64,000 nucleotides of DNA from RUG191 sp045642225 (GTDB taxonomy: Bacteria > Bacillota > Clostridia > Lachnospirales > Lachnospiraceae), in contig JAZUIN010000024.1 of assembly GCA_045642225.1 (NCBI GenBank), forward strand, positions 138,804-202,803, read 5' to 3'. The first letter of the stretch is position 1. The number at the start of each line of letters is the position of its first letter. The notes under the pieces are model-generated. The model had not been told where the DNA came from, ran no database searches, and saw only the letters and a program-made list of their open reading frames with translations. Shown one piece after another: positions 37,361 through 45,537 of the stretch. The translations under genes and the position numbers were made by a program.

Positions 37361-38583
37361 AAATAATTTTCCATCATCCCAACAAAATCATACAGTCTAT
37401 AAGTAAACTTACAAATCGCAAGATCTGTAAATGGCGAAAATAACATTGCGTATGGCAACAATAAAATCGCAAAACGACATTTTTCATTTATAACATCTAT
37501 TGTATTATCGAAACTTCTTATTACATTCTCGTCCTTCATTGCCATTAATGCCATAATTAGCACTACATAATACGCAATTACTGCAAATACCCATCTACCA
37601 TAATCAACCTTCATTATAAATAATGGTAATGTTGTAAGCGCACCTATGAGAACTACTATATATTTTAATTTATCTAATTTATTTCTTACGCCCTTTATAA
37701 GCCTTACAAAAAACATTACCAGTATAGCTATAAACGGACTAAACAATACCAAAAATATTGGCAACTCGATTACATTTTGAACATGATAAAGCCATTCCTC
37801 CGATGTCAAATCGACACCTAGAATCTCCGCTCTAATCAAATCATTATGACTCTTATTGTTTTTACACATCCCATTTGCTAGTGATTTTATTTGTTCATAT
37901 GCATCTTGACCTGCAGGCTCTGCTAATCTAAAATACAAAAACATTGCCGAACCAAGAATAAATGTTAATAATAATACTATCAAATATTTCTTCGACTTTT
38001 CTTTATCCGCACTGACCAAACTAGACAAAAACCTATAAGCTAAAAGCGCTAATATAATGTTAAAATACATAAAAACATATCCCTCATGTATCATTACATT
38101 TAACATAGCGATTGGAACAACCAACCAAATAGCTTTATCTCTTACGATTAAAACAACTGCAAAAAACGATAAAAGAACTATATATAAATCAAGTCTTCCA
38201 AAATTGTAATACCCCGAAAAAGTTGGTATAACACATATAATGAAAAACGCTGATAATGCTTTCACATATCTATTATCTTCCGTCGTGTTCTTTAAAACAA
38301 ACGCGACAAAACAAATCGTACAAACTGCAAACAATATCGTTACAATCAATGTATAATTATTTACTGCTCTATAGCAATTCAAATTTACTGGTAATATATC
38401 ATTTAAGCCTTGATACAAAGTCCCTATTAATCCCCTAGGAATAAATCCATACTTATACGAAAAGGCTAATGTTGTTGAATTATAACTATTTGTCCTACTT
38501 GCAAGATTATATAAAATTAAAATCACAGAAAACACCGATAAAGATATCATAAATTTTCTATTATCTTTTATAATATTTTTCAT
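37357..38583 (-). CDS. Family A polytopic membrane protein (copy 6)
   Basis: 408 residues. Landmarks: SYNSTTLAFSYKYGFIPRG (Pro replaces Ser before the conserved Arg), FGRLDLY, HEGYVF, AEILGVD (the His of HExLG is Ala), IMKVDYGRW and PFTDLAI. The His to Ala change in the third outer loop is unique among the eight full-length copies and may mark a change in activity. The ATG has only a weak ribosome binding site. Function unknown. Confidence 0.84.
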   Translation of the reverse strand: MKNIIKDNRKFMISLSVFSVILILYNLASRTNSYNSTTLAFSYKYGFIPRGLIGTLYQGLNDILPVNLNCYRAVNNYTLIVTILFAVCTICFVAFVLKNTTEDNRYVKALSAFFIICVIPTFSGYYNFGRLDLYIVLLSFFAVVLIVRDKAIWLVVPIAMLNVMIHEGYVFMYFNIILALLAYRFLSSLVSADKEKSKKYLIVLLLTFILGSAMFLYFRLAEPAGQDAYEQIKSLANGMCKNNKSHNDLIRAEILGVDLTSEEWLYHVQNVIELPIFLVLFSPFIAILVMFFVRLIKGVRNKLDKLKYIVVLIGALTTLPLFIMKVDYGRWVFAVIAYYVVLIMALMAMKDENVIRSFDNTIDVINEKCRFAILLLPYAMLFSPFTDLAICKFTYRLYDFVGMMENYF

Positions 38584-38637
38584 TTCTTTATAAGTGATTA
38601 TCTATCAAATAATCAAAACATCCTCCCTATTAAGAAT

Positions 38638-39894
38638 TTATATCCACGAAAACAACCATACACTAACCTTGTGACATGCACCATTAATTACTACATCAAA
38701 CATTGGAGTCAAAAGAAATGCATATACAAGAATCACTTGCGGAATCGGCAGAATACTTTTTATCTTATTCTTTATATAATCTAATGCATCGCCGGCAACA
38801 CTCCAATCGAGGACTATTAATGATATAGCTGTCACCAAATAATAATACAGCGTCATATATGTATAACGACCATAATCTACTTTAAGAATCATTTCAGGAA
38901 CGATTGTCATTCCACCTAAGAGAAATGCTAACGCTATCCAAAAATTTCTATCTTGATTCCAAGCAAATTCTCCTCTATCAGCCTTTATTCTACCAAAAAT
39001 CCTTTTGAAATAACTTACAAATATAATTATAAATGGACATGCTAACACCAACAATATAGGGAATTCTTTGTAATTATTAACATGATACTTCCATTCTTCC
39101 TTAAATACATCCTGCCCTAATATCTCATGATTTACAATCGACGTATTATAACTCTTACCATCATAAGATAACGATTTCGCAACTGATATCACATCTTCCG
39201 CAATTTGTTCTTTTCCATTAAAATGCGAAAAGAATTCAAAATATATAAATAACACACTAATACTTATTAACGTTAACGCAAATATCCAAATATATTTTTT
39301 TCTATCCTTACCTTTATCCATTAATATTAATGCAAATAAAACCACTAATATTACATTTGCATTAGTAAATACAAACCCTTGATGCAAAAGCATACATACA
39401 ATAGACAACGGTACTACTAACCATTCTCCTTTTCTCATAACAAGAAGGCATGTCATTATAAGTGAAATAAGATATAACCACGTATCATATCTTCCAAACA
39501 TTTCATCTGAAACAAACATACATGCAGAAAAAATAGAAAGTAACACAAATAAATATCTCAAATTACTTATGTATTTCAAATCAACTCTTCTTAAACATGT
39601 AACAAAGAAACAAAAGAAGCATATAAATAATATTAATGTACTAATAAATGTAAACCAAAATGCTGCCGTATAATTCATCATTTCAAAAGGCATAATCTCG
39701 TCCAATCCTTGATACAATGTTCCTAATAAGCCCCTTGAAATAAAACCATATTTGTACGACATCGCAAAATTTGTTGTGTTAAATTCTGATATCTCCTGTT
39801 GAAAATTTCTTATGGCATATACAATGAAAAATCCTACTAACGCTAACAAAAACCCATATTCTTTTTTTGTAAACTTTCTTTTATTTTCTACCAT
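38638..39894 (-). CDS. Family A polytopic membrane protein (copy 7)
   Basis: 418 residues. Landmarks: EFNTTNFAMSYKYGFISRG, FGRYDTW, HQGFVF, HEILGQD, ILKVDYGRY and PMFDVVI. The first 7 nt overlap the end of copy 8, and AGGAG within that gene serves as ribosome binding site. The loop before the LKVDYGR helix is about ten residues longer than in other copies (around RIKADRGEFAWNQD). Function unknown. Confidence 0.85.
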   Translation of the reverse strand: MVENKRKFTKKEYGFLLALVGFFIVYAIRNFQQEISEFNTTNFAMSYKYGFISRGLLGTLYQGLDEIMPFEMMNYTAAFWFTFISTLILFICFFCFFVTCLRRVDLKYISNLRYLFVLLSIFSACMFVSDEMFGRYDTWLYLISLIMTCLLVMRKGEWLVVPLSIVCMLLHQGFVFTNANVILVVLFALILMDKGKDRKKYIWIFALTLISISVLFIYFEFFSHFNGKEQIAEDVISVAKSLSYDGKSYNTSIVNHEILGQDVFKEEWKYHVNNYKEFPILLVLACPFIIIFVSYFKRIFGRIKADRGEFAWNQDRNFWIALAFLLGGMTIVPEMILKVDYGRYTYMTLYYYLVTAISLIVLDWSVAGDALDYIKNKIKSILPIPQVILVYAFLLTPMFDVVINGACHKVSVWLFSWI

Positions 39895-41171
39895 ATTTCT
39901 CCTAAGAAATTCTCATTTATCACATTACTTATTCTCATAGTTAAAGTATCAACATGTACATCCCAAAATGGGAAGAAAAGCAAAGCATATATCAACAATA
40001 TATACCAAAACGAATATTTGCTTTTAACTTCATCAATAATCTCTATTAGAGAACTTGACACTATTTCATCACCCATAGCGACAAGTGCAATTACTACTAC
40101 ATTCATATATGCTATCACTGCAAAGTCCCATCTTCCAAAATCCACCTTTAACAAATAACAAGGTAACATCGTGAGCGGCCCACAAATTACAGCAAGATAT
40201 TTTAATTTTTCTTGCTTGATTTTTGCTTTATTCCATATTTTTTTTACAAACTTAACGCCAAGTATAATAAACGGCATTGCAAAGACAACAATAATTGGTA
40301 TTTCCACAAGATTTTCTATATGATAAGGAATCTCTGATTTTGTAAGGTCTATTCCCAGTATTTCATGATCTATTAATGTTTTATGATAATCCCCCTTAAG
40401 GCCTAATGCTTTAGCATCGCGAACTATTTCATCTAATATTTCCTCACCGTTAAAATGACTAAATAATTCAAAATACAAACAAAGCGCTGCTGTAACTATT
40501 ATTGTTAATACAAAGATAAATAAATATTTTTTATTAATTCGTATATACTTTTTCTCTGTATCTTCTTTACCCGTATTATATTCAAGCATCCTTACGAACA
40601 AAAGCACAAGGATTATATTCAAAAACATAAACACATATCCTTGATGAATCATTACTCCTACCCCAGCCAAAGGTATTACTGCAAAAATATATTTACCCTT
40701 AATTATTATATAGGCTGCAAAAATACTTACAGCCAACATATATATATCTAATCTGCCAAAATTTCTTTTTGAAAAAAACATACTTACGCAATTAATTGCA
40801 AATAATATTATCACGTACTCTACATATATCAATTTATCTTCTGGTATCATCTCTAATATCTTTACAAAGAAAAATACCAAGCCTACTGCTAAAAGTATTG
40901 TTACAATTAGCGTTACAATTATTGCCGCGTCATGATTCATCAAATCAATAGGAATAATCTTATCAATAAGTTGATATATACTTCCTATTAATCCTCTTGA
41001 TAAAAATCCATACTTATAGCTAAATGCTAATACTGTTGAATTATAAGTTTGCATTTTCTGGTCATAATACAACAAAAAAGCCCCAACCATGAGACCTATC
41101 AAGGACAACACAAAACCTTTTATGTTCTTTTTCCTATAATCAAATTGTCTAGTTTGATTATTATTTTCCAT
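39888..41171 (-). CDS. Family A polytopic membrane protein (copy 8, first gene of the long run)
   Basis: 427 residues, the longest copy. It has a 15-residue polar N-terminal extension (MENNNQTRQFDYRKKN) and an inserted charged loop near residue 195 (NTGKEDTEKKYIRIN). Landmarks: TYNSTVLAFSYKYGFLSRG, FGRLDIY, HQGYVF, HEILGID, LLKVDFGRW and PFWDVHV. It follows the gmd terminator and a TATAAT box, so it is probably the first cistron of the 27-gene run. Function unknown. Confidence 0.85.
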   Translation of the reverse strand: MENNNQTRQFDYRKKNIKGFVLSLIGLMVGAFLLYYDQKMQTYNSTVLAFSYKYGFLSRGLIGSIYQLIDKIIPIDLMNHDAAIIVTLIVTILLAVGLVFFFVKILEMIPEDKLIYVEYVIILFAINCVSMFFSKRNFGRLDIYMLAVSIFAAYIIIKGKYIFAVIPLAGVGVMIHQGYVFMFLNIILVLLFVRMLEYNTGKEDTEKKYIRINKKYLFIFVLTIIVTAALCLYFELFSHFNGEEILDEIVRDAKALGLKGDYHKTLIDHEILGIDLTKSEIPYHIENLVEIPIIVVFAMPFIILGVKFVKKIWNKAKIKQEKLKYLAVICGPLTMLPCYLLKVDFGRWDFAVIAYMNVVVIALVAMGDEIVSSSLIEIIDEVKSKYSFWYILLIYALLFFPFWDVHVDTLTMRISNVINENFLGEIW

Positions 41172-41200
41172 CTACACACCTTATCTATAAATATATTTAT

Positions 41201-41230
41201 ATTATAAAAAAGTAATCTAAAAACCCACAA
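41201..41230 (-). promoter_or_regulatory. Candidate promoter for the 27-gene membrane-protein run
   Basis: The -10 TATAAT (41201-41206) is perfect. The best -35 is TTGTGG (41225-41230) at 18 nt and is weak, overlapping the edge of the gmd terminator. The start would lie about 20 nt upstream of the first ATG. Confidence 0.45.
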
Positions 41231-41253
41231 AAAGCCCGCTGTTTAGCGAGCTT
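41229..41253 (-). terminator. Rho-independent terminator after gmd
   Basis: Minus strand AAGCTCGCT-AAAC-AGCGGGCTT forms a stem with one mismatch-like wobble and is followed by five T. It lies 17 nt past the gmd stop and separates the donor-sugar operon from the membrane-protein run. Confidence 0.8.
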
Positions 41254-41269
41254 AATGTTTCTCATTTCT

Positions 41270-42316
41270 TTATTCTGCCAACTTTGCTTCTTGCTTTGCA
41301 AGCTCCAAATCATGTTCTGCCATGATACGACACAAGTCTTCATAGCTTGTCTTTTGTGGATTCCATCCAAGCTTTGTCTTAGCCTTTGTAGGATCTCCCC
41401 AAAGATTTACAACGTCTGTTGGACGATAGAACTCTTCTGATACTTCAACAAGAACCTTTCCTGTTGCCTTATCAATACCTTGTTCATTAACGCCTTCACC
41501 TTTCCACTCTAGTTCAATACCTACATGCTTAAATGCAAGTGTTGTAAACTCTCTTACAGTATGCTGTACACCAGTTGCGATTACGTAATCATCTGGTTCA
41601 TCCTGTTGCATAATAAGCCACATACATTCTACATAGTCTTTTGCATATCCCCAGTCACGTAAAGAATCAAGATTACCTAGATATAATTTCTCTTGTGTTC
41701 CAACTTTAATACGTCCTGCTGCACGTGTGATCTTACGTGTTACAAAATTCTCTCCACGTCTTTCAGACTCATGATTAAACAAAATACCATTAACTGCAAA
41801 TTGTCCGTACGCTTCTCTATACTGTCTCATCATCCAGAAACCATATTGCTTTGCAACTGCGTATGGGCTATATGGATGAAATGGTGTATTTTCATTTTGA
41901 GGAACTTCTTCAACCTTACCATAAAGCTCTGATGTAGATGCTTGATAAATTTTACAAGTCTTATCCATACCTAACATATGAACAGCTTCAAGAATTCTTA
42001 GAACACCAATAGCGTCAACATCTCCAGTATATTCTGCTGCATCAAAAGAAACTCCAACGTGAGACTGTGCAGCCAAGTTATATATTTCGTCTGGTTTAAC
42101 ATTATTAACAATTTTTACAATAGATGAAGAGTCAGATAAATCACCGTCATGAATAGTTATTGTTCCTGCTTTCAAAAGGTGGTCAATTCTCTCTGTCGAA
42201 TGAATTGAAGAACGACGAATAATGCCGTGAACCTCATAACCTTTTTCTAATAAGAATTCAGCTAAGTAACTACCATCTTGTCCTGTGATACCTGTAATTA
42301 ATGCTTTCTTTGCCAT
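41270..42316 (-). CDS. gmd: GDP-mannose 4,6-dehydratase
   Basis: 348 residues. Converts GDP-D-mannose into GDP-4-keto-6-deoxy-D-mannose. The N-terminal GITGQDGSYL cofactor motif (residues 9-18) and the GMD-specific RRSSIHSTERIDHL segment are intact. Catalytic residues are Thr/Ser128-129, Glu130 and the Y152-x3-K156 pair. AAGGAG precedes the ATG. It is the last gene of the four-gene operon starting at 44570, next to the Rmd-like reductase. Its substrate would come from the ManC genes at 3-6 kb, so the two flanks of the membrane-protein run belong to one pathway. Confidence 0.95.
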   Translation of the reverse strand: MAKKALITGITGQDGSYLAEFLLEKGYEVHGIIRRSSIHSTERIDHLLKAGTITIHDGDLSDSSSIVKIVNNVKPDEIYNLAAQSHVGVSFDAAEYTGDVDAIGVLRILEAVHMLGMDKTCKIYQASTSELYGKVEEVPQNENTPFHPYSPYAVAKQYGFWMMRQYREAYGQFAVNGILFNHESERRGENFVTRKITRAAGRIKVGTQEKLYLGNLDSLRDWGYAKDYVECMWLIMQQDEPDDYVIATGVQHTVREFTTLAFKHVGIELEWKGEGVNEQGIDKATGKVLVEVSEEFYRPTDVVNLWGDPTKAKTKLGWNPQKTSYEDLCRIMAEHDLELAKQEAKLAE

Positions 42317-42350
42317 GTTTTTTCTCCTTTTTTGATTAAAATATTTTTTC

Positions 42351-43307
42351 TTATTTCATAGTGTTAACCATATCTGTAAGTGTCTGTCTAAGCGGAATAG
42401 TCGCTTCCCAACCTATATCCTTCTTGATTTTCTCAGCAGATCCAATAATTTGTCTATTATCGTCAGGTCGTACAAACTCAGGATTCACCTTGCCCTGTAT
42501 GCTTACACCAACAACATCTGCAATCTCTGAAATTATCTCAGATAATGCAACACCTTGTCCTTTACAAATGTTATATACTTCACCCGGCTCACCATCCATA
42601 AGCAATCCGTAATAAGCTCTCACAACATCCCTTACATCAACGAAATCACGAACTATTGTTGTATCTCCTGTTTCAATAATTCCTGATTCCCTTCCACTTT
42701 CTTTAACATCAAGAATTCTTCTTACAAAAGAAGGTATAACAAATCTTTCATCTTGATGAGGTCCCATATGATTAAAGCTTCGTGTCAAGACAATGTCCAT
42801 ATCAAAACTGTCAACATATACCTTTGACATCATTTCTTGAGATACTCTAGCTACTGCATATGGACTTACAGGTGTAAGTGACATATCTTCTCGAAGTGGC
42901 AATTGGTCTTTAGATACATTTCCATATTCTTCGCTTGATCCTACACTCAAAATCCTACATCTATTAGGAAGCTTCCTAACTGCATTTGTCAAATTAAGAA
43001 AAATCTTAGTGTTATTGTTAAAACAATCTGCAGGATGCTCCCAGCTATATGCAACTGATGAAAATGCTGCTAAATGGAGAACATAATCAGGTGCAAACCC
43101 TTCTACCATTTCATTTACTGCTTCTTCATCAAGCATATTACATTTCTTAAATGTTATATCAAGCACATCACTATATTGATTTATATCTAGCTTAGGCTCA
43201 TTAACATCTGCCCCAAGAACTTCATATTTTAGATTATTTTCATATAAGTAATCCAAAAAATGTCTACTTACAAATCCTGAAAAACCTGTAATAATTATTT
43301 TCTTCAC
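42351..43307 (-). CDS. rmd: GDP-4-keto-6-deoxy-D-mannose reductase-like SDR (GDP-D-rhamnose synthesis)
   Basis: 318 residues. Predicted to reduce the Gmd product to GDP-D-rhamnose. The characteristic SSVAYSWEHP and RSFNHMGPHQ segments and VIPSFVRRI match the Rmd family. Start is GTG with AAGGAG six nt upstream; the nearby ATG is out of frame. Two departures from the usual SDR pattern: GFSGFVSRH (Ser for the third Gly of the cofactor loop) and Y150-x3-R154 in place of YxxxK. Whether these matter is unknown; another GDP-deoxysugar product is possible. Position beside gmd supports the assignment. Confidence 0.82.
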   Translation of the reverse strand: MKKIIITGFSGFVSRHFLDYLYENNLKYEVLGADVNEPKLDINQYSDVLDITFKKCNMLDEEAVNEMVEGFAPDYVLHLAAFSSVAYSWEHPADCFNNNTKIFLNLTNAVRKLPNRCRILSVGSSEEYGNVSKDQLPLREDMSLTPVSPYAVARVSQEMMSKVYVDSFDMDIVLTRSFNHMGPHQDERFVIPSFVRRILDVKESGRESGIIETGDTTIVRDFVDVRDVVRAYYGLLMDGEPGEVYNICKGQGVALSEIISEIADVVGVSIQGKVNPEFVRPDDNRQIIGSAEKIKKDIGWEATIPLRQTLTDMVNTMK

Positions 43308-43330
43308 ATTCTTCTCCTTATATAACGCTA

Positions 43331-43831
43331 CTACGCTTCAACCTTATCTTCCTTCTTCTCAAGGAAAATCTTACGTGTTACGAAATTAAATATCATTACT
43401 ATTGCTGTTGCAATAATCTTAGCAATTGCTGTTGCTGTTCCATCAAATGTAAATTCATGAATGTATCCTAATATGTTTTGACACCACTCTGTAAACGAAT
43501 TAGCCCAAGCTACATTTTCAACTAATTTCATACATCCTAGAATTATTACCTCGTTTAATCCCAAACCAATCAAACTAAGAATAACAAAAATGGTAAACTC
43601 TTTACCGCGATTCATATCTTCGCGTCTTTCAAATACCCACTTCATACTTAGTAAATAATTCACGATTACAGATATTATAAAACCAAGCAATGCGCCTACC
43701 ATAGCTGCTGTTGTTGCTGCCATACCGAAATTACGTAGCACAAGTGCAACTATATTAGTTATTATAAAATCAACAAGAAATGATATTCCTCCAACAACGC
43801 CAAATTTTAATATTTGTTTAAGTAAATTCAT
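43331..43831 (-). CDS. GtrA family membrane protein
   Basis: 166 residues with four predicted helices. GtrA-like proteins are thought to flip polyprenyl-phosphate sugars to the outer face. FGVVGGISFLVDFIITNIV at the start and a later VNYLLSMKWVFERRE segment are typical of the family; it ends with NFVTRKIFLEKKE. The ATG at 43829-43831 has GGAG upstream and avoids overlap with the GT2 gene; an upstream in-frame start would add 12 residues of arginine-rich sequence. Paired with the GT2 gene directly before it, it forms a Gtr-like charging and flipping unit. Confidence 0.88.
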   Translation of the reverse strand: MNLLKQILKFGVVGGISFLVDFIITNIVALVLRNFGMAATTAAMVGALLGFIISVIVNYLLSMKWVFERREDMNRGKEFTIFVILSLIGLGLNEVIILGCMKLVENVAWANSFTEWCQNILGYIHEFTFDGTATAIAKIIATAIVMIFNFVTRKIFLEKKEDKVEA

Positions 43832-43835
43832 TTTC

Positions 43836-44570
43836 TTACTTCTCCTTCTTTGGCAAGCCTGCTCCAAGTCTTACGAAGAACAATCTTACTAATGTTGAAA
43901 TAAATGTACAAATATATGGTAATAATCTTCTCTTAGACTCTCCATACATTCTCTTTTGGAAATCAATAGGAACTTCTCCAAACTTCAATTTATGATTTGG
44001 TTTGTTTATCTGAAGCATTAACAACACTTCTTCTAAAACATCATAATTCTTACTCTTTAAATAACCTTTTACCTGCTTTAGCTGTTTTGTATGATACAAA
44101 CGAAAATCCGTTGACAAATCATTCGCCTTAAGACCTAACATTACTCTATACGCAAAGTTTAATAACTTACTCATAATTTGTGATGACTTTGTATCATTAG
44201 TTTTTCCGCCTTTACAGTAGCGAGAACCAATTACAACATCACATTTATCTTCAACAAATTTCTTATGCATTGCAGGAATTGTTACTGGTGGATGAGACCC
44301 ATCCGAATCCATAATCAAAAACTTATCCATTTTTGCATATTTAATACCTGTTTTAAATGCACCTGCAAACCCTGGCTTTTCTTGATTAATATATCTCGCA
44401 CCATATTGTTCGCATACAGATTTTGTATTATCCAAAGGCTTCTCTGTGTCAACAATGATTATTTCATAATCTTCTCCACACTTTTCCACATTTTCCTTAA
44501 TCTGTGGCAAAAGAACCTTCAAATTTTCTTCTTCTTTATAAGCTAGTAATACTACACTTATTCCCATCAT
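43836..44570 (-). CDS. DPM1-like polyprenyl-phosphate glycosyltransferase (GT2)
   Basis: 244 residues without C-terminal helices, i.e. the short dolichol-phosphate-mannose-synthase-like form. VVLLAYKEEENL opens the GT-A fold and the catalytic DSDGSHPP (usually DADGQHPP) lies near residues 92-99, with GSRYCKGG after it. It is predicted to transfer a sugar from GDP-mannose, GDP-rhamnose or similar to polyprenyl phosphate. GGAG lies upstream of two adjacent ATG codons; the second has the better spacing. It is the first gene of the gmd operon with a clear promoter. The donor it uses is not determined. Confidence 0.87.
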   Translation of the reverse strand: MMGISVVLLAYKEEENLKVLLPQIKENVEKCGEDYEIIIVDTEKPLDNTKSVCEQYGARYINQEKPGFAGAFKTGIKYAKMDKFLIMDSDGSHPPVTIPAMHKKFVEDKCDVVIGSRYCKGGKTNDTKSSQIMSKLLNFAYRVMLGLKANDLSTDFRLYHTKQLKQVKGYLKSKNYDVLEEVLLMLQINKPNHKLKFGEVPIDFQKRMYGESKRRLLPYICTFISTLVRLFFVRLGAGLPKKEK

Positions 44571-44613
44571 TTTCTCCTTTTTTACGCAAAATAATACACC
44601 CTCATACTTTTAT

Positions 44614-44643
44614 ATTATATCTTGTTTAGAGGACATAAATCAA
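44614..44643 (-). promoter_or_regulatory. Promoter for the GT2-gtrA-rmd-gmd operon
   Basis: Minus strand TTGATT (44638-44643), an 18-nt spacer, and TATAAT (44614-44619). The start is about 37 nt upstream of the GT2 gene. Confidence 0.7.
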
Positions 44644-44746
44644 TATTAAAAATTGCATAAGTTTTACTGCATTTATAACACTTTTATTATATACCACATC
44701 TAAAGATTGATGCTTTTATTACAAGGAATGATATCATCATCAACAT

Positions 44747-44776
44747 TTACCATAAACGCAATCAATATGCTATAAT
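44747..44776 (+). promoter_or_regulatory. Promoter for greA
   Basis: TTACCA (44747-44752), an 18-nt spacer, and TATAAT (44771-44776), followed by an AAGGAG site and the greA ATG. Confidence 0.6.
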
Positions 44777-44802
44777 AAATATTATTATTTCAAGGAGTCA
44801 AT

Positions 44803-45306
44803 ATGAAACAACAATTAACACAATCAGATATAGATAAAATCAATGCAGAAATCGAAGAAAGAAAACTTGTTAAACGTCCAGAGCTAATCCAAGCTGTGAA
44901 GGAAGCTCGTGCACAAGGCGACCTATCTGAAAACTTTGAGTATTATGCCGCAAAACGTGAAAAAAATCAAAATGAATCTCGTATTAAATATCTAGAAAGA
45001 ATCCTAAAGACCGCTTCTGTCATTAGTGATGAATCAAAAGCTGGTGAAGTTGGAATTAATAACACGGTGACCGTTGAGTATTTAGACGATCATACTAGAG
45101 ACACTTTCAAAATTGTTACTTCTATTCGTTCTAGCTCTCTAAAAGATTTAATAAGCATAGAATCCCCTATTGGAAAAGGAATTCTTGGAAAAAAAGAAGG
45201 AGACGTTGTCACTATAAAAATAGATTCAAACATCTCCTATGATTTAAAAATAATATCCATTGATGAAACTAGCGATGATTCAAACGATGAACTTCAAAAA
45301 TATTAA
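44803..45306 (+). CDS. greA: Transcription elongation factor GreA
   Basis: 167 residues. Binds RNA polymerase and stimulates cleavage of backtracked transcripts. The N-terminal coiled coil includes the conserved tip ARAQGDLSENFEYYAAK with the Asp and Glu used for cleavage. The C-terminal FKBP-like part shows ESPIGKGILGKKEGD, typical of the family. It ends in a short acidic extension (DETSDDSNDELQKY). It is the only plus-strand gene in the window and its stop abuts the stop of the convergent coiled-coil gene. A consensus -10 and AAGGAG support its start. Confidence 0.95.
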   Translation: MKQQLTQSDIDKINAEIEERKLVKRPELIQAVKEARAQGDLSENFEYYAAKREKNQNESRIKYLERILKTASVISDESKAGEVGINNTVTVEYLDDHTRDTFKIVTSIRSSSLKDLISIESPIGKGILGKKEGDVVTIKIDSNISYDLKIISIDETSDDSNDELQKY

Positions 45307-45537
45307 TTATCTTTTTTGCTTTTTCATCTTCTCTTGACGTTGCGAATAAAGAAGTTCTAACTTCTCGCCTATCATTTCATCGGTTTGCATTGTTTTTAAT
45401 TGCTCTTTTATTCTTGTTTTGTGAATCTCAAGCTCATCTAGTTCTTTTCTAAGCAATTCTTGCTTTCTTTCAATTTCTCTATATTTATCATATAAATCTT
45501 CTATTTCTCTTTTCTCTGAAAAATCATTCACTTGCAT
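45307..45537 (-). CDS. Small coiled-coil protein, function unknown
   Basis: 76 residues, nearly all predicted helix with heptad-like spacing of Leu and Ile (RKELDELEIHKTRIKEQL) and a basic tail (KMKKQKR). No membrane segment or signal peptide. It begins 10 nt inside the 3' end of the DUF6020-like gene, so it is translated from the same transcript. Its stop codon directly follows greA's on the other strand. It could be a small structural or regulatory protein; no family recognised. Confidence 0.7.
   Translation of the reverse strand: MQVNDFSEKREIEDLYDKYREIERKQELLRKELDELEIHKTRIKEQLKTMQTDEMIGEKLELLYSQRQEKMKKQKR

Noticed and set aside
12532..41171. Family A proteins as Wzx-type flippases
   Set aside because: Length, helix number (about ten) and outer-loop motifs with invariant Arg/His/Asp do not resemble the 12-14-helix MOP/Wzx layout.
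6552..41171. The membrane-protein run as a prophage or integrative element
   Set aside because: No integrase, transposase, tRNA or flanking direct repeats were found, and both flanks belong to the same sugar pathway.
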